Shown here: in pieces, positions 42,011-51,755 of the stretch
How positions within the stretch are numbered: the first letter of the stretch is position 1
Layout of the letters: every line of letters starts with the position of its first letter
Assembly (NCBI RefSeq): GCF_003287955.1
Contig: NZ_QMKP01000009.1
Location: 113,474-177,473 of the forward strand
Direction: 5' to 3'
Source: Arthrobacter sp. AQ5-06
Lineage (GTDB): Bacteria; Actinomycetota; Actinomycetes; Actinomycetales; Micrococcaceae
DNA length: 64,000 nucleotides
Translations under genes and position numbers: made by a program
The notes under the pieces: model-generated
The model's input: the letters and a program-made list of their open reading frames with translations, nothing else
Told to the model about the DNA's origin: nothing
The model's database searches: none

Positions 42011-42110
42011 AGGTCCTGTGCGGAGCCTTGATTCCAGCTTAGCAACGCCCGACGGCGAGTGGCCGTGTTGGTGGCCAACCTCACCGCCGGTTTGGGGGCC
42101 GAGGTGCTCC

Positions 42111-42641
42111 CTAGAGAGCGCCGCCGGCGGTTTCCGGGGCGGAGGAGTCGCGGCCGCCGTTGCCCACGGTTTCGCGGGCAATGAAGTTCTCGATGTCGAA
42201 CAGGTTGTCGGCGCGCTCGGCGATGTTCAGGAGGGTGGTCATGGCGGCGACCTCCTCCACCTGCTCCTTGAGGAACCAGAGCATGAACTGTTCGCCCAGG
42301 GCGTCGTCCTCGGTGCGGGCCGCACGGAACAGTGCCTCGATCGCGGCCGTCACTTGCTTCTCCTGCTCGAGCGCCAGGGCCAGCGGCTCGGTCACGGAGG
42401 AGAAGTCGTTGCGGACGGTGGGGACGCCCGGGATCGTGAACTCAATATCGCGGTCCAGCATGTACTGCACCATCATCATGGCGTGGTTCCGCTCTTCCAC
42501 CGACTGCCGGTAGAAGTAGCGGGCCAGCTGCGGGAGGTCCTGGTTGGCAAACCAGGTTGCCACGGCAATGTACTGCTGCGAGGCCGCGAACTCGTTGCCG
42601 ATCTGGGTGGACAAGAGTGAATTAAAGGGTGTGGAGGTCAT
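42111..42641 (-). CDS. Ferritin (non-heme, Ftn type)
   Basis: A protein of 176 residues with a four-helix bundle. Ferroxidase ligands are visible: Glu in IGNEFAASQQYIA, ExxH in YRQSVEERNHAMMMVQYM, Glu in ALALEQEKQVTAAIEAL and the Gln/Glu of FLKEQVEEVAAM. It oxidises and stores iron in a 24-mer. A Gly/Ser-rich short tail ends the protein. It stands alone. Confidence 0.93.
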   Translation of the reverse strand: MTSTPFNSLLSTQIGNEFAASQQYIAVATWFANQDLPQLARYFYRQSVEERNHAMMMVQYMLDRDIEFTIPGVPTVRNDFSSVTEPLALALEQEKQVTAAIEALFRAARTEDDALGEQFMLWFLKEQVEEVAAMTTLLNIAERADNLFDIENFIARETVGNGGRDSSAPETAGGAL

Positions 42642-42725
42642 GGCCCGAGTCTAGGAGCGCCGCCCGCCGCTGACCAGTGTGGAAAGGCTCGGATAACGAA
42701 GGCGAGGCTAGCCTGCAGGACTGGA

Positions 42726-43367
42726 TCAGGCAGTCACGCGGTCGATTGAAACCACGGCGAGGAAGCCGCGGCCCAGGATTTCGGGGGTCCGGTTATCGGA
42801 ACCGACGACGGCGTCATAGCGGTTCAGTGCCTCGGGCTCCGTGGGGGCGGCGGCAGGTTCGTCGCCGTCGGCTTCCGCGGCGGTCGCGGCTTCCGCGCTG
42901 ACGCTGAGGTTTCCCGCGCTGACGGCGGCCTGTCCCTGCAGCAGCACAGCGAGCTGGCCCTCAAAAACCGGGTGCGCGCGCTTCTTGGAGAGCTCGATGA
43001 TGGACGTGAAGCCCTTGAACGAACCCGTCCGCGTGATGACATTCAGATCGCGGATGTCCCCGGTGGGCAGGGCCCCGTGCGCGGCAGCTTCGCCGGAGAA
43101 CCTGAAGGGCCGGTACTTTTCCAGCGGATGCTCGGCGCCGTCCACGGTGAGAAGGAGCAGCTCGCCGTCGATCACGGTCAGCACACGTTCCATGCCCGGG
43201 AACGCCGAGAAATCCCCGGCTTTGCTGACATCGGCAATGCTCACCCGCCAGTCCCAGACGCCGTCCTGCGCCGAGGCGGCCTTCGGGTGGCTGGCCAGCT
43301 CCCGGGTCACCCCGCCGCCGTTGCGCCACGGTTCGGACCTGAGTTCTGCAAAGCGGATGATCTCCAT
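42726..43367 (-). CDS. HutD/Ves family protein
   Basis: A cupin-like protein of 213 residues. The family signature opens it (EPWRNGGGVTRELA), then WDWRVSIADVSKAGDFSAFPG and RVLTVIDGELLLL. HutD is linked to histidine use and Ves to cold growth in other bacteria; the biochemical role is unsettled. The region around residues 155-180 is an acidic low-complexity insert. No hut genes are nearby. Confidence 0.88.
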   Translation of the reverse strand: MEIIRFAELRSEPWRNGGGVTRELASHPKAASAQDGVWDWRVSIADVSKAGDFSAFPGMERVLTVIDGELLLLTVDGAEHPLEKYRPFRFSGEAAAHGALPTGDIRDLNVITRTGSFKGFTSIIELSKKRAHPVFEGQLAVLLQGQAAVSAGNLSVSAEAATAAEADGDEPAAAPTEPEALNRYDAVVGSDNRTPEILGRGFLAVVSIDRVTA

Positions 43368-43420
43368 CGGACCAGCCTAGTTTGTTCGGGCGTCCCCGCC
43401 ACGCGTGGCATGCTGGGCAA

Positions 43421-44260
43421 ATGCGCCAGGGGATCACCGAAGAACAGAGCCGCCTGCTGACATCCTGGCTTGGCGAATTCAGCGTGGTGCAGGATTACTC
43501 GTGGCCCCTGCAGGACACCAACGTCCTCCACGTTGCCACACCGCCGGGCGAGGAATTCATCGTCAAGGCGAGCATCACGAGCCACCATATCCACCGCGAG
43601 ATCGCCGCCCATGCCGGCGGGTTCGACGGGCTCCACGGCCGCGTGCCGACGTTACGGCATGCCTCGGCGAAGGCCGGGATCCTGGTGACGGAATTCCTGA
43701 CGGGCATCCTGGTCGAGGGGACACCGGCCGAGGACGATCCGGAAACCTACCGCCAGGCGGGGGAGCTGCTGGCGAGGATTCACCGGCCCGCCGGGGACTC
43801 GTCCACGTACGCAAAAACCCTCACTATAAAGACTCGGGCATGGATGGACCGCGCCCACGGGCTGCTGCCGGAATCGCAACTGGAAAGCTTCGAACAGGAG
43901 CTCGAAGCCCTTCGGCCGGGCGTGGTGCAGCTCGCGGCAACACACGGCGATTACCAGCCAAGGAATTGGCTGCAGGACAACGGGCAGATCAAGGTCATCG
44001 ACTTTGGCCGTGCGGATCGGCGTCCGTGGGTGCACGACCTCGTGCGGCTCAGCCACCAGCAGTTCGTTCACAGGCCCGAGCTTGCGGACGCTTTCTACGC
44101 TGGGCTGGGCAGAACTGTCGGGCCGGCGGACGCAGACATGTGGCGGCTGGAGAACCTGAACCAGGCCATCGGCACGGTGGTGTGGGCCAACCAGATGGGG
44201 GACACCGCCTTCGAAGAGGCCGGGCGGAACATGGTGGAGCGGGTGCTGTCCTGCGCCTGA
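43421..44260 (+). CDS. Aminoglycoside phosphotransferase (APH) family protein
   Basis: A protein of 279 residues with a protein-kinase-like fold. Catalytic loop motif is THGDYQPRNWLQ and the metal motif VIDFGRADRRPWVHDLVRL; the ATP lysine lies in EEFIVKASITS. Such proteins phosphorylate small alcohols such as antibiotics, choline or sugars; the substrate is unknown. It is divergent from the hutD-like gene. An upstream in-frame start at 43382 is possible but less likely. Confidence 0.88.
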   Translation: MRQGITEEQSRLLTSWLGEFSVVQDYSWPLQDTNVLHVATPPGEEFIVKASITSHHIHREIAAHAGGFDGLHGRVPTLRHASAKAGILVTEFLTGILVEGTPAEDDPETYRQAGELLARIHRPAGDSSTYAKTLTIKTRAWMDRAHGLLPESQLESFEQELEALRPGVVQLAATHGDYQPRNWLQDNGQIKVIDFGRADRRPWVHDLVRLSHQQFVHRPELADAFYAGLGRTVGPADADMWRLENLNQAIGTVVWANQMGDTAFEEAGRNMVERVLSCA

Positions 44261-44350
44261 AATGGAACCAGTCCACATCGGCGCAGGGGGCACTTCCCTG
44301 CTAATCTCCTCCGGGGGGGACGTCACGAAGACAGCCTGAAGGAGCCGGAA

Positions 44351-44950
44351 ATGTTCGTCAAAGTCTGTGGTCTCAGTACGCCCGAGTCAGTCCATGCAGC
44401 CGTGGAGGCTGGGGCGGACGCCGTCGGGTTTGTTCTCACCGCGAGCCCTCGGGTGGTCTCGCCGTCGCAGGTTTCCACTCTTCTGGCGGATGTGCCGGAA
44501 GGAGTGGTTGCCGTCGGCGTTTTCCGGCATGAACCTGTCGCCGATGCCATTGCCATCGCCCGTTCCGCCGGACTCGAATGGGTCCAACTCCACGCGGACC
44601 TTGCACCGGAAGACGTCACAACAGTGCACGACGCCGGCATGAAGCTGATCAGGGCGATCACCATGGCTGCCACTGCGGACGCGTTCGCCGACTGGGGGGA
44701 GGAACTCCTGTTGATTGATGCCGCCGTGCCCGGGTCCGGAGAGGCCTGGGACTACGCCTCCATGGTGGACGTGACGGCGCTCCAGGACCGCAAGTGGTTG
44801 CTGGCCGGCGGGCTGGATCCGGACACCGTGGCGCACGCAACTGCAGCCTCAGGCGCGTGGGGCGTGGACGTCTCCTCCGGCGTCGAGGTTTCTCGTGGTG
44901 TGAAGGACCTGGCTAAGATCCGGGCCTTTGTGAAGGCCGCCAAGGGCTGA
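44351..44950 (+). CDS. Phosphoribosylanthranilate isomerase (TrpF) family protein
   Basis: A TIM-barrel protein of 199 residues with TrpF landmarks: catalytic Cys in FVKVCGLSTPESV, EAGADAVGFVLTASPRVVSP, WVQLHADL, catalytic Asp in LLLIDAAVPGSG, LAGGLDPDTV and GVDVSSGVE. It converts phosphoribosylanthranilate to CdRP in tryptophan synthesis. No other trp gene lies nearby, so it could be a paralog with another role. GGAG precedes the start. Confidence 0.88.
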   Translation: MFVKVCGLSTPESVHAAVEAGADAVGFVLTASPRVVSPSQVSTLLADVPEGVVAVGVFRHEPVADAIAIARSAGLEWVQLHADLAPEDVTTVHDAGMKLIRAITMAATADAFADWGEELLLIDAAVPGSGEAWDYASMVDVTALQDRKWLLAGGLDPDTVAHATAASGAWGVDVSSGVEVSRGVKDLAKIRAFVKAAKG

Positions 44951-45040
44951 GGCCTGGTCCAGGTTTCAGATCCCAAGTTCAGGGGCCAATCAGGGCAGAC
45001 CCCTACGTTTTTGTCAGCCCCCGAGGGGCACAATGGACAG

Positions 45041-45442
45041 ATGAAGACTCTGCTCAACATCATTTGGCTGGTATTCGGCGGACTCTGGCTTGCCCTGGGC
45101 TATTTCCTGGCGGGCATCATCTGCTGCCTGCTGATCGTCACCATTCCGTGGGGCATCGCCTCGTTCCGCATTGCGGCGTACACGCTGTGGCCCTTCGGAC
45201 GCATGGTGGTGGACAAACCCGGCGGAACGGGCGTTTTCTCACTCCTGGGGAATGTCATCTGGCTGCTGGTGGCGGGCATCTGGATCGCGATCGGCCACGT
45301 ACTCACGGCCATCGCCATGGCCGTCACCATCATCGGCATCCCGCTGGCCATCGCCAACCTCAAGCTCATCCCGGTCAGCCTGATGCCGCTGGGCAAGCAG
45401 ATCGTTCCCACCAATAGCCCGTTCATTACCGCATACCGTTAG
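45041..45442 (+). CDS. YccF domain membrane protein
   Basis: A protein of 133 residues made of two repeats of the YccF (DUF307) motif: LNIIWLVFGGLWLALGYFL with IPWGIASFRIAAYTLWPFGR, and LGNVIWLLVAGIWIAIGHVL with GIPLAIANLKLIPVSLMPLG. It is an inner-membrane protein of unknown function. ATG 45041 begins the first repeat; an in-frame TTG at 45011 is unlikely. Confidence 0.9.
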   Translation: MKTLLNIIWLVFGGLWLALGYFLAGIICCLLIVTIPWGIASFRIAAYTLWPFGRMVVDKPGGTGVFSLLGNVIWLLVAGIWIAIGHVLTAIAMAVTIIGIPLAIANLKLIPVSLMPLGKQIVPTNSPFITAYR

Positions 45443-45873
45443 CCAGCGGCGTTCCCGGAAGTTCCGTCAAACCCGGGGACCAGACCCTGGGCTTCGAGTT
45501 CTTCTGACCGCAAGGCGCGCAGCACACAGAACTCGTTGCCGTCCGGGTCAGCCATGACCACCCAGGTCACCTCGGGCCCCTGCCCGACGGAAATGCGCGA
45601 CGCGCCGAGGGCTTCCAGCCGCTGCACCTCCTCAGCCTGGTCATCCGGACGCAGGTCCAGGTGCAGCCTGTTCTTCAGCTCCTTCCGCTCGGGCACCTTC
45701 AGGAACAGCAGGTCCGGGCTGACGCCGTCCGCGGGGCTGCCTGCGGGCGGCTCCAGCACGATTTCGTCTTCCACCTCGTAGGTGCGGCGCCAGCCCAGGG
45801 CCTTCTCCCAGAAATCGGCTGGCACTTTGGGGTCGGTTGAATCGATGCTGACGGCTTGGATGCGCAGGTTCAT
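45439..45873 (-). CDS. VOC (glyoxalase/bleomycin-resistance-like) family protein
   Basis: A protein of 144 residues with paired beta-alpha-beta-beta-beta modules: IQAVSIDSTDPKVPADFWEK and NRLHLDLRPDDQAEEVQRLE, ending VMADPDGNEFCVLR. The histidine and glutamate at VOC metal positions are visible (HLDL, NEFCV). The substrate is unknown. Its 3' end overlaps the convergent YccF gene by 4 bp. Confidence 0.87.
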   Translation of the reverse strand: MNLRIQAVSIDSTDPKVPADFWEKALGWRRTYEVEDEIVLEPPAGSPADGVSPDLLFLKVPERKELKNRLHLDLRPDDQAEEVQRLEALGASRISVGQGPEVTWVVMADPDGNEFCVLRALRSEELEAQGLVPGFDGTSGNAAG

Positions 45874-45933
45874 CCGAGCAGTCTTGCACCGGCCGGGTCG
45901 CCCGTAAAGGGTTCTTGGCGGTTGCGCGAAGAG

Positions 45934-46803
45934 TCAGGCCAGCTCGCCCTTCAGGTTCCGGCGGGCGGCGTCGAGCCACAGTTCCCGTGCGCGGGCGCTG
46001 TGGAAGAGGGGGTCCAGTTCCAGCAGGTGACGGACGACGGCGGCGCGCCCGGCCGCGAAGTCGGCGTCGCCGATGTGCGCGTAGTCTTCCCGGACGGCGG
46101 CCACATACCGGGCGTAGGGCTCCGGTTCGCCGCCGAGAACTGACAGGTCCGCGTCGCAGAGGAGGGCGCCGTCGTCGTCCCCTGGCTCCGGGCGGTGGTC
46201 CGAGGTCAGCCTGACCAGCCGCGCCACCTCCTCGACTTCCGAAGCCGGGAGCCCCGCATCCGCGAGACGCTCCTCGGCGAGACGGGCGGATTCCTCCTCG
46301 TCCTGTCCGGCGATCCCGCGGTACACGGCATCGTGGAACCAGGCTGCCAGCAGCACTGTCCGCGGCGGATCGGCGGGGTCGGCGAGCAAGTCCAAAGCCT
46401 CCAAAACTGCCAGTAGGTGCGTGCAGCCGTGATACCGGCGGTGGTCCTCGCTCCAGCGGTCCAGCAGGTCCAGGAAGAGGGAATCGTGGCCCGGCATGAT
46501 GGCTTCCCATCGGTTCAGCAGCGGGACCTTGAGGGACTTGTTGCGCTGCCGGGCCGGGATGCGCAGCCCGCTGGCGATCAGTTTGCGGACCAGGATCCGG
46601 GCTTCCACCGGGATGGCGCCGGCGGCCACCAGGTCGTCGAACCGGCGCTCGGCGACGTCGTAATGGTCGCCGTCGAACGCACGGTACGGGATGCCGGCCG
46701 CGGTGGCGAAGGCGTGCAGCTCAGCCAGCGACGTGTCCGAGATGAGGTGCGAAAAATGCATGCCGTGGGCTGGCCACAGCGGCGGATCCAGGTAAATCGC
46801 CAT
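45934..46803 (-). CDS. DUF4031-HD domain fusion protein
   Basis: A protein of 289 residues. Residues 1-85 are DUF4031 (MAIYLDPPLWPAHGMHFSHL, DHYDVAERRFDDLVAAGA). The rest is an HD-like metal hydrolase domain: HxxxH in RRYHGCTHLLAVLEAL, the HD pair in AAWFHDAVYRG, and a late Asp in LLCDADLSVLGG. The family is widespread in actinobacteria as a predicted metal-dependent phosphohydrolase; its substrate is unknown. Confidence 0.9.
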   Translation of the reverse strand: MAIYLDPPLWPAHGMHFSHLISDTSLAELHAFATAAGIPYRAFDGDHYDVAERRFDDLVAAGAIPVEARILVRKLIASGLRIPARQRNKSLKVPLLNRWEAIMPGHDSLFLDLLDRWSEDHRRYHGCTHLLAVLEALDLLADPADPPRTVLLAAWFHDAVYRGIAGQDEEESARLAEERLADAGLPASEVEEVARLVRLTSDHRPEPGDDDGALLCDADLSVLGGEPEPYARYVAAVREDYAHIGDADFAAGRAAVVRHLLELDPLFHSARARELWLDAARRNLKGELA

Positions 46804-46986
46804 GGGGGAAGTCTAGTGCGGCCGTGGTCTGCGCCGGGGACGAACGCTCCTGCCCGGTTACCGGCGGGCCCGGCGGCCAATCCGGGCCGACACGCCGTAT
46901 CCCGCGGTGTGTCGCGGCAGGCAACTGGGCGGGAACGCGCGGGCTGGTCGGGTCACCAACGGGTCACCCGCCACATCAGGAACCGG

Positions 46987-48324
46987 TCAGGCGCCGGCCG
47001 GCAGGATGTTCTGGTTGCCCTGGAAGACGTTCCGCGGATAGAAGTCCCGCTTAACCCTGGCCAGCCGGGCGTAGTTCCCGTTTCCGAACGCGGCACGGAT
47101 GCGCTCCTGGCCTTCGTTACCGATGGAATTGAGCCACACCCCGCCTGTGGCATACGGCGCAATCTTGCCGCGGAAGTCCTTCACCCAGGCCTTGGCCAGT
47201 TGGCCTTCCTCGGGTGTTGGCGAGATGCCGTACGGGTGGCTCACCCAGGCCGCGTTCCGGTTGATCAAGGGCGTGGCCGCCCCCGCGTTTCCGCCGACGG
47301 CGCCGCCCCAGCGGGCGATGAGCTGCTGGGACGTGGCATCGGGGAGGTTCCGGGCCGATTCCACGAACAAGTCCAGGGCCGCGTCGGGAAGTTCGTTGTG
47401 ATAGTCCGCGCTCCAGTAGTTGTAGTGGTCCGGCGGATCGTCCAGGGAGGACTGGAAATCGGCGTACGGGGTGTCGGCCACGAGGTCCGCTGCAGGCCCG
47501 AGTTCGCGGAACGGCCGCGCGTGCTCGAAGCCTTCCTCGGGCTCACCCGCGTAGAGGTAGGCAATGAGAGTGGCCATCTTTCCCACCAGGTGCTCCGGCA
47601 CAAACGGCTCCGGCGGTGCCGTGAAATAGAGGAGCGCCAGGCCAACACCGTCAGGGGCTGCCAAGGCCAGGTCCCGGAACGCCCGGGAAACGTCAGAGGC
47701 TGCTTCCCCGGGCCACAGCCACATCCCGGCGTGGACCACGGGGCCGAGCCTGTGCGCCTGGAATGTGAAGGACGTGGCCACGCCGAATTTGCCGCCGCCG
47801 CCATGGAGGGCCCAGAAGAGTTCGGGGTTTTCCCGGGCGCTCGCGGTGACGCGTTCGCCGTCGGCCGTCACCAGGTCCACCGAGACGAGACTGTCGCATG
47901 CGAACCCGAAGGACCGCTCCAGCCACCCGGATCCGCCGCCCAGGGTGAAGCCGGCGACGCCGGTGGTGGAGGCCCGCCCGCCGGTGACGGCCAGGGCATG
48001 TTCCTGAGTGGCGCGGTCGAACTCGCCCCATGTGACGCCTGCCCCGGCGGTGACGATGCCGGATTCGGGGTCCACATCGATGGACTTCATGGGCCGGACA
48101 TCGATCACCAGGCCGTCGTTGTTCATGGACATTCCGGCCACTGAGTGTCCGCCGGCGCGGACGGCAATGGCGAGGGAATGTTCCCGTCCGTAGCGGAGGG
48201 CTTCGGCCACGTCCGCATCATTTGAACACTGGGCAATCACCGCCGGACGCCGGTCAATCATGGCGTTGAAGACCTTCCGGGCCGGGTCATAGTCGGGGCT
48301 GTCAGGCTCGATCCACTTCATCAC
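46987..48324 (-). CDS. FAD-binding oxidoreductase with BBE domain
   Basis: A protein of 445 residues of the berberine-bridge-enzyme type. The FAD domain has AVRAGGHSVAGMSMNNDGLV with the histidine that bonds FAD covalently, followed by TVTAGAGV-like and GRASTTGVAGFTLGGGSGWL. The second covalent link may be the cysteine in SFGFACDSLVSVDLVTADG. The BBE C-terminal motif is YARLARVKRDFYPRNVFQGNQNI, split here as the family's NP-rich end. It oxidises sugars or alcohols; the substrate is unknown. Confidence 0.9.
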   Translation of the reverse strand: MMKWIEPDSPDYDPARKVFNAMIDRRPAVIAQCSNDADVAEALRYGREHSLAIAVRAGGHSVAGMSMNNDGLVIDVRPMKSIDVDPESGIVTAGAGVTWGEFDRATQEHALAVTGGRASTTGVAGFTLGGGSGWLERSFGFACDSLVSVDLVTADGERVTASARENPELFWALHGGGGKFGVATSFTFQAHRLGPVVHAGMWLWPGEAASDVSRAFRDLALAAPDGVGLALLYFTAPPEPFVPEHLVGKMATLIAYLYAGEPEEGFEHARPFRELGPAADLVADTPYADFQSSLDDPPDHYNYWSADYHNELPDAALDLFVESARNLPDATSQQLIARWGGAVGGNAGAATPLINRNAAWVSHPYGISPTPEEGQLAKAWVKDFRGKIAPYATGGVWLNSIGNEGQERIRAAFGNGNYARLARVKRDFYPRNVFQGNQNILPAGA

Positions 48325-48490
48325 AAACGCTCCTCAGCGACGGCGGCCCCTCCCCTCCACACAGCGTAGGACTTCGCTCCACGACGTTCCAGAGACAGCC
48401 CACCTCTAGCCTCGAGCGGAAGCGAAACCAGCGCTGACGTCATCTTCGGATACACGGAGAAAACTAATAAGAAAAACCGCAAATGCGGAC

Positions 48491-48503
48491 TAGAATGGCT
48501 GAA
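48491..48503 (+). promoter_or_regulatory. -10 element of an apparently leaderless HTH-Mop transcript
   Basis: tagaat (48491-48496) ends 6 nt before ATG 48503, so transcription is expected to begin at or next to the start codon. No ribosome binding site is seen. An inverted ccgc-aaat-gcgg (48477-48488 region) lies just upstream and may be an operator. Confidence 0.5.
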
Positions 48504-48913
48504 TGCCAACTATTCGCGTATCCGAAGCCGCCCGGTTCCTCGGCGTCAGTGACGACACCGTCCGGCGCTGGACAGAGAACGGCAGCCTCACCCCGGTAAA
48601 GGACGACGCCGGCCGGCTGGCGGTGGACGGGCTCGAGCTTGCCCGTCACGCCCAGAAGCTCGCACAGCTTCCCGAGGACCCGCACCGTGCCGGGAGTTCG
48701 GCGCGCAACCGGTTCGTCGGCCTGGTCACGGGGATCACTGCGGACAAAGTCATGGCCCAGGTGGAACTCCAATGCGGGCCGTTCCGGGTGGTGTCGCTGA
48801 TGAGCAGCGAGGCCGTCCGCGACCTTGGCCTGGAACTCGGCTCCGTGGCCACCGCGGTGGTCAAAGCAACCACTGTCATCATCGAAACCCCGCACGGAAA
48901 GAGCATCATTTGA
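48503..48913 (+). CDS. HTH-Mop molybdate-binding regulator
   Basis: A protein of 136 residues. A MerR-like helix-turn-helix forms the first 50 residues (IRVSEAARFLGVSDDTVRRWTENG is the DNA-binding part in pieces). Residues 68-134 are one Mop/TOBE domain (SARNRFVGLVTGITADKV, AQVELQCGPFRVVSLMSSEAV, KATTVIIETP), which binds molybdate. It probably regulates the modABC genes with which it overlaps (TTGA). This HTH-Mop arrangement differs from E. coli ModE, which has a different HTH and two Mop domains. Confidence 0.88.
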   Translation: MPTIRVSEAARFLGVSDDTVRRWTENGSLTPVKDDAGRLAVDGLELARHAQKLAQLPEDPHRAGSSARNRFVGLVTGITADKVMAQVELQCGPFRVVSLMSSEAVRDLGLELGSVATAVVKATTVIIETPHGKSII

Positions 48914-49722
48914 GCACCCGCAAACACGCCAGATACGCCCTCATCGCTGCCCTTTTGCTGGGCCTCGCCGCGTGCGCGCCGGCTTCCACGACGCCCACGG
49001 CTTCGCAGCCCGCCACGTCGCAGTCCCCGGACGCCACCGGGCAGGTTTCCGGGACGATCACGGTCTTCGCAGCCGCGTCGCTCAAGGCCACGTTCACCCA
49101 GCTGGCCAGTGACTTCGAGGCGAAGAACCCGGGCGCCAAGATCTTACTGAGCTTCGCCGGTTCCTCGGACCTGGCCACCCAGATCACCCAGGGCGCACCG
49201 GCCGATGTCTTTGCCTCCGCCGACACAAAAAACATGACCAGACTGGCCGACACCAAACTCCTGGACGGAACCGCGAAGAACTTCGCCACCAACGTCCTGG
49301 AGATCGCCGTCCCGCCGTCCAATCCGGCGTCGATCGCGTCCTTTGTCGACCTGGCCAGGCCAGGCGTCAAGGTGGTTGTCTGTGCCAGCCAGGTTCCGTG
49401 CGGGGCCGCCGCGGACACGGTGGAAAAGGCCGCGGGCGTGACCCTCTCGCCGGTCAGCGAGGAATCATCCGTGACGGACGTCCTGGGCAAGGTCACCTCG
49501 GGCGAGGCCGACGCCGGCCTGGTCTACGTCACCGACGTCATAGGCGCCGGAGACAAGGTCAAGGGAATCCCGTTCGACGAATCCGGCAAGGCGGTCAATA
49601 CCTATCCCATCGCCACAGTAGGCTCGAGCCGGAACAAGGAACTGGCGGCAGCCTTCATCGCCATGGTGACCGGCCCCGACGGGCAGAAAACCCTCAGCGA
49701 CGCCGGCTTCGGCGCCCCGTAG
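48910..49722 (+). CDS. modA: Molybdate ABC transporter substrate-binding lipoprotein
   Basis: A protein of 270 residues. The signal has a lipobox (ALLLGLAACAPAS). The mature part shows ModA motifs: ITVFAAASLKATFTQLA, SFAGSSDLATQITQGAPADVFASAD, and the oxyanion-site ending EADAGLVYVTDV. It captures molybdate or tungstate outside the membrane. TTG 48910 overlaps the stop of the HTH-Mop gene by 4 nt, so the two are coupled. Confidence 0.92.
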   Translation: MSTRKHARYALIAALLLGLAACAPASTTPTASQPATSQSPDATGQVSGTITVFAAASLKATFTQLASDFEAKNPGAKILLSFAGSSDLATQITQGAPADVFASADTKNMTRLADTKLLDGTAKNFATNVLEIAVPPSNPASIASFVDLARPGVKVVVCASQVPCGAAADTVEKAAGVTLSPVSEESSVTDVLGKVTSGEADAGLVYVTDVIGAGDKVKGIPFDESGKAVNTYPIATVGSSRNKELAAAFIAMVTGPDGQKTLSDAGFGAP

Positions 49723-49761
49723 GCAACCCCGCACCGTAAGTACGCCGCCCACAAGGAGACC

Positions 49762-50625
49762 ATGAAACAGGCCATGAACGGCGGGTACGGCGGCGTCCCG
49801 CGCTGGATTTACGTCCTTGCGGCTGCCGGCGGCCTGTTCGTTGTGTTGCCGCTTGCGGCCATGGTGGCCAAGGTCAATTGGTCCCAGTTCATCCCGCTGA
49901 TCACGTCGGAAGCGTCGCTGCAGGCCCTTGGGCTGAGCCTGCGCACGTCCGCAGCCAGCACCGTCCTGTGCATCGTCCTGGGTGTGCCGCTCGCCCTGGT
50001 CCTGGCCCGCGGCAGCTTCCCCGGCCAGCGCGTCCTCCGCTCACTGGTCCTGCTCCCGCTGGTCCTTCCGCCGGTGGTGGGCGGCATCGCACTCCTGTAC
50101 ACCTTCGGGCGGCAGGGGCTCCTGGGCCGGACGCTGGAAGTGGCAGGCCTGCAGATCGCATTTTCGACGACGGCGGTCATCCTGGCCCAGACGTTCGTTG
50201 CCCTTCCCTTCCTGGTGGTCAGCCTCGAAGGCGCCTTGCGCACCGCCGGGAACCGCTACGAAGCGGTGGCCGCGACGCTCGGCGCCGGGCCCACCACCGT
50301 GCTCCGCAGGGTCACGCTTCCGCTCGTCCTGCCGGGTCTCGCCTCTGGCGCGGTGCTGTCCTTCGCCCGCAGCCTGGGCGAATTCGGCGCCACCCTCACC
50401 TTCGCCGGCAGCCTGCAGGGCGTGACCCGGACCCTGCCGCTGGAAATCTACCTGCAGCGCGAAACGGACGCCGATGCCGCCGTCGCGCTTTCCCTGGTCC
50501 TCGTGGCGGTGGCGGTCGCCGTGGTGGCACTCGCGTACCGCAGTCCCCGCGCCGCCGAGCGGGCCCCCGCACATAGCGGCGAACGCACGACGACGGCGCG
50601 CGCCGCGGGCGGTGCAGTCCGGTGA
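49762..50625 (+). CDS. modB: Molybdate ABC transporter permease
   Basis: A protein of 287 residues with about six transmembrane helices. The EAA loop motif is visible ([25 protein letters not shown]), as is the ModB/CysT region [22 protein letters not shown]. An Arg/Ala-rich hydrophilic C-terminus ([19 protein letters not shown]) is unusual. AAGGAG precedes ATG 49762. It forms the pore for molybdate uptake. Confidence 0.93.
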   Translation: MKQAMNGGYGGVPRWIYVLAAAGGLFVVLPLAAMVAKVNWSQFIPLITSEASLQALGLSLRTSAASTVLCIVLGVPLALVLARGSFPGQRVLRSLVLLPLVLPPVVGGIALLYTFGRQGLLGRTLEVAGLQIAFSTTAVILAQTFVALPFLVVSLEGALRTAGNRYEAVAATLGAGPTTVLRRVTLPLVLPGLASGAVLSFARSLGEFGATLTFAGSLQGVTRTLPLEIYLQRETDADAAVALSLVLVAVAVAVVALAYRSPRAAERAPAHSGERTTTARAAGGAVR

Positions 50626-51686
50626 CGTTCTCGGTTCAGGCCGCCGTGGCTGGCCGCGGGTTCGACGTCTCGCTCGCGGTGGGTCCGGGCGAAACGGTGG
50701 CCGTTATGGGAGCCAACGGCGCGGGCAAATCGACCCTGCTGAACGTCATCGCGGGCCTGCTGCACCCGGACTCGGGCACGGCCGAACTGGACGGCAGGAC
50801 CCTGTTTGACCTCACCGCAGGGCGCGGCCAATGGACGGCTCCACACCGGCGCGGCACGGCGCTCCTGGCCCAGGAACCGCTGCTGTTCCCGCACCTGAGC
50901 GTGCTGGATAATGTCGCGTTTGGGCCCCGGAGTGCCGGCGCTTCAAAGGCTGCCGCCCGGGAGACTGCCCTGCGGTGGCTCGCGGAAGTCGAGGCAACCG
51001 AGCTGCAGTCCCGCCGCCCGGCCGAGCTCTCCGGCGGCCAGGCGCAGCGCGTTGCCGTGGCGCGGGCGCTCGCCGCCGAGCCCGGACTACTGCTCCTGGA
51101 TGAACCGATGGCCGCGCTGGATATCCATGCCGCCCCGCTGCTCCGGCGCCTGCTCAAGCGGGTGCTGGCCGGCCGCCGCGCCATTATCATCACCCACGAC
51201 GTCCTCGATGCCCTGATGCTGGCCGACCGTGTGGTGATTCTGGAAAACGGGCGGATCAGCGAGGAAGGCCCTACCCGCGAGGTCCTTCGGCGTCCGCGCA
51301 GCCGGTTCGCGGCCGGACTCGCCGGGCTCAATTTTGTGGCCGGCGGCATCACCGAACACGGCCTGCGGGCAGGCGTCCTGAACCTCTACGGGCAGCACCA
51401 CGACGTTCCCGGCCCGCTCCCGGCCGGACAGCCGGGCGTGGCTGTCTTCCCGCCGTCGGCCGTTTCCGTTTTCCCCAGCGAGGCGCACGGCAGCCCGCGG
51501 AACTCCTTCGCTGTGACCATCACCGACCTGGAGCCGCACGGGGACGGGATCCGGGTCCGCGCCGGGGACGGCGGGCAGTTGAGCGCGGACATCACCCCGG
51601 CGGCCTCTGCTGATCTTGGGTTGGCGCCGGGCATGGAGGTGTACTTCGTGATCAAGGCCGGCGCCGTGGCCATCTACCCCAGCTGA
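50622..51686 (+). CDS. modC: Molybdate ABC transporter ATPase
   Basis: A protein of 354 residues. Walker A is [10 protein letters not shown]-loop [20 protein letters not shown] signature [16 protein letters not shown], Walker [13 protein letters not shown] and H-loop ITHDVLDAL. The C-terminal 80 residues form a TOBE-type regulatory domain ([36 protein letters not shown]). GTG 50622 overlaps the modB stop (GTGA). It powers ModAB. Confidence 0.94.
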   Translation: MTFSVQAAVAGRGFDVSLAVGPGETVAVMGANGAGKSTLLNVIAGLLHPDSGTAELDGRTLFDLTAGRGQWTAPHRRGTALLAQEPLLFPHLSVLDNVAFGPRSAGASKAAARETALRWLAEVEATELQSRRPAELSGGQAQRVAVARALAAEPGLLLLDEPMAALDIHAAPLLRRLLKRVLAGRRAIIITHDVLDALMLADRVVILENGRISEEGPTREVLRRPRSRFAAGLAGLNFVAGGITEHGLRAGVLNLYGQHHDVPGPLPAGQPGVAVFPPSAVSVFPSEAHGSPRNSFAVTITDLEPHGDGIRVRAGDGGQLSADITPAASADLGLAPGMEVYFVIKAGAVAIYPS

Positions 51687-51755
51687 ATCCCCGCTGAATC
51701 TCCGGGTAGGCTGTTCAGCGTCGTCCGGGCGCGGCGGCGTTATTGGGGGAGAAAC

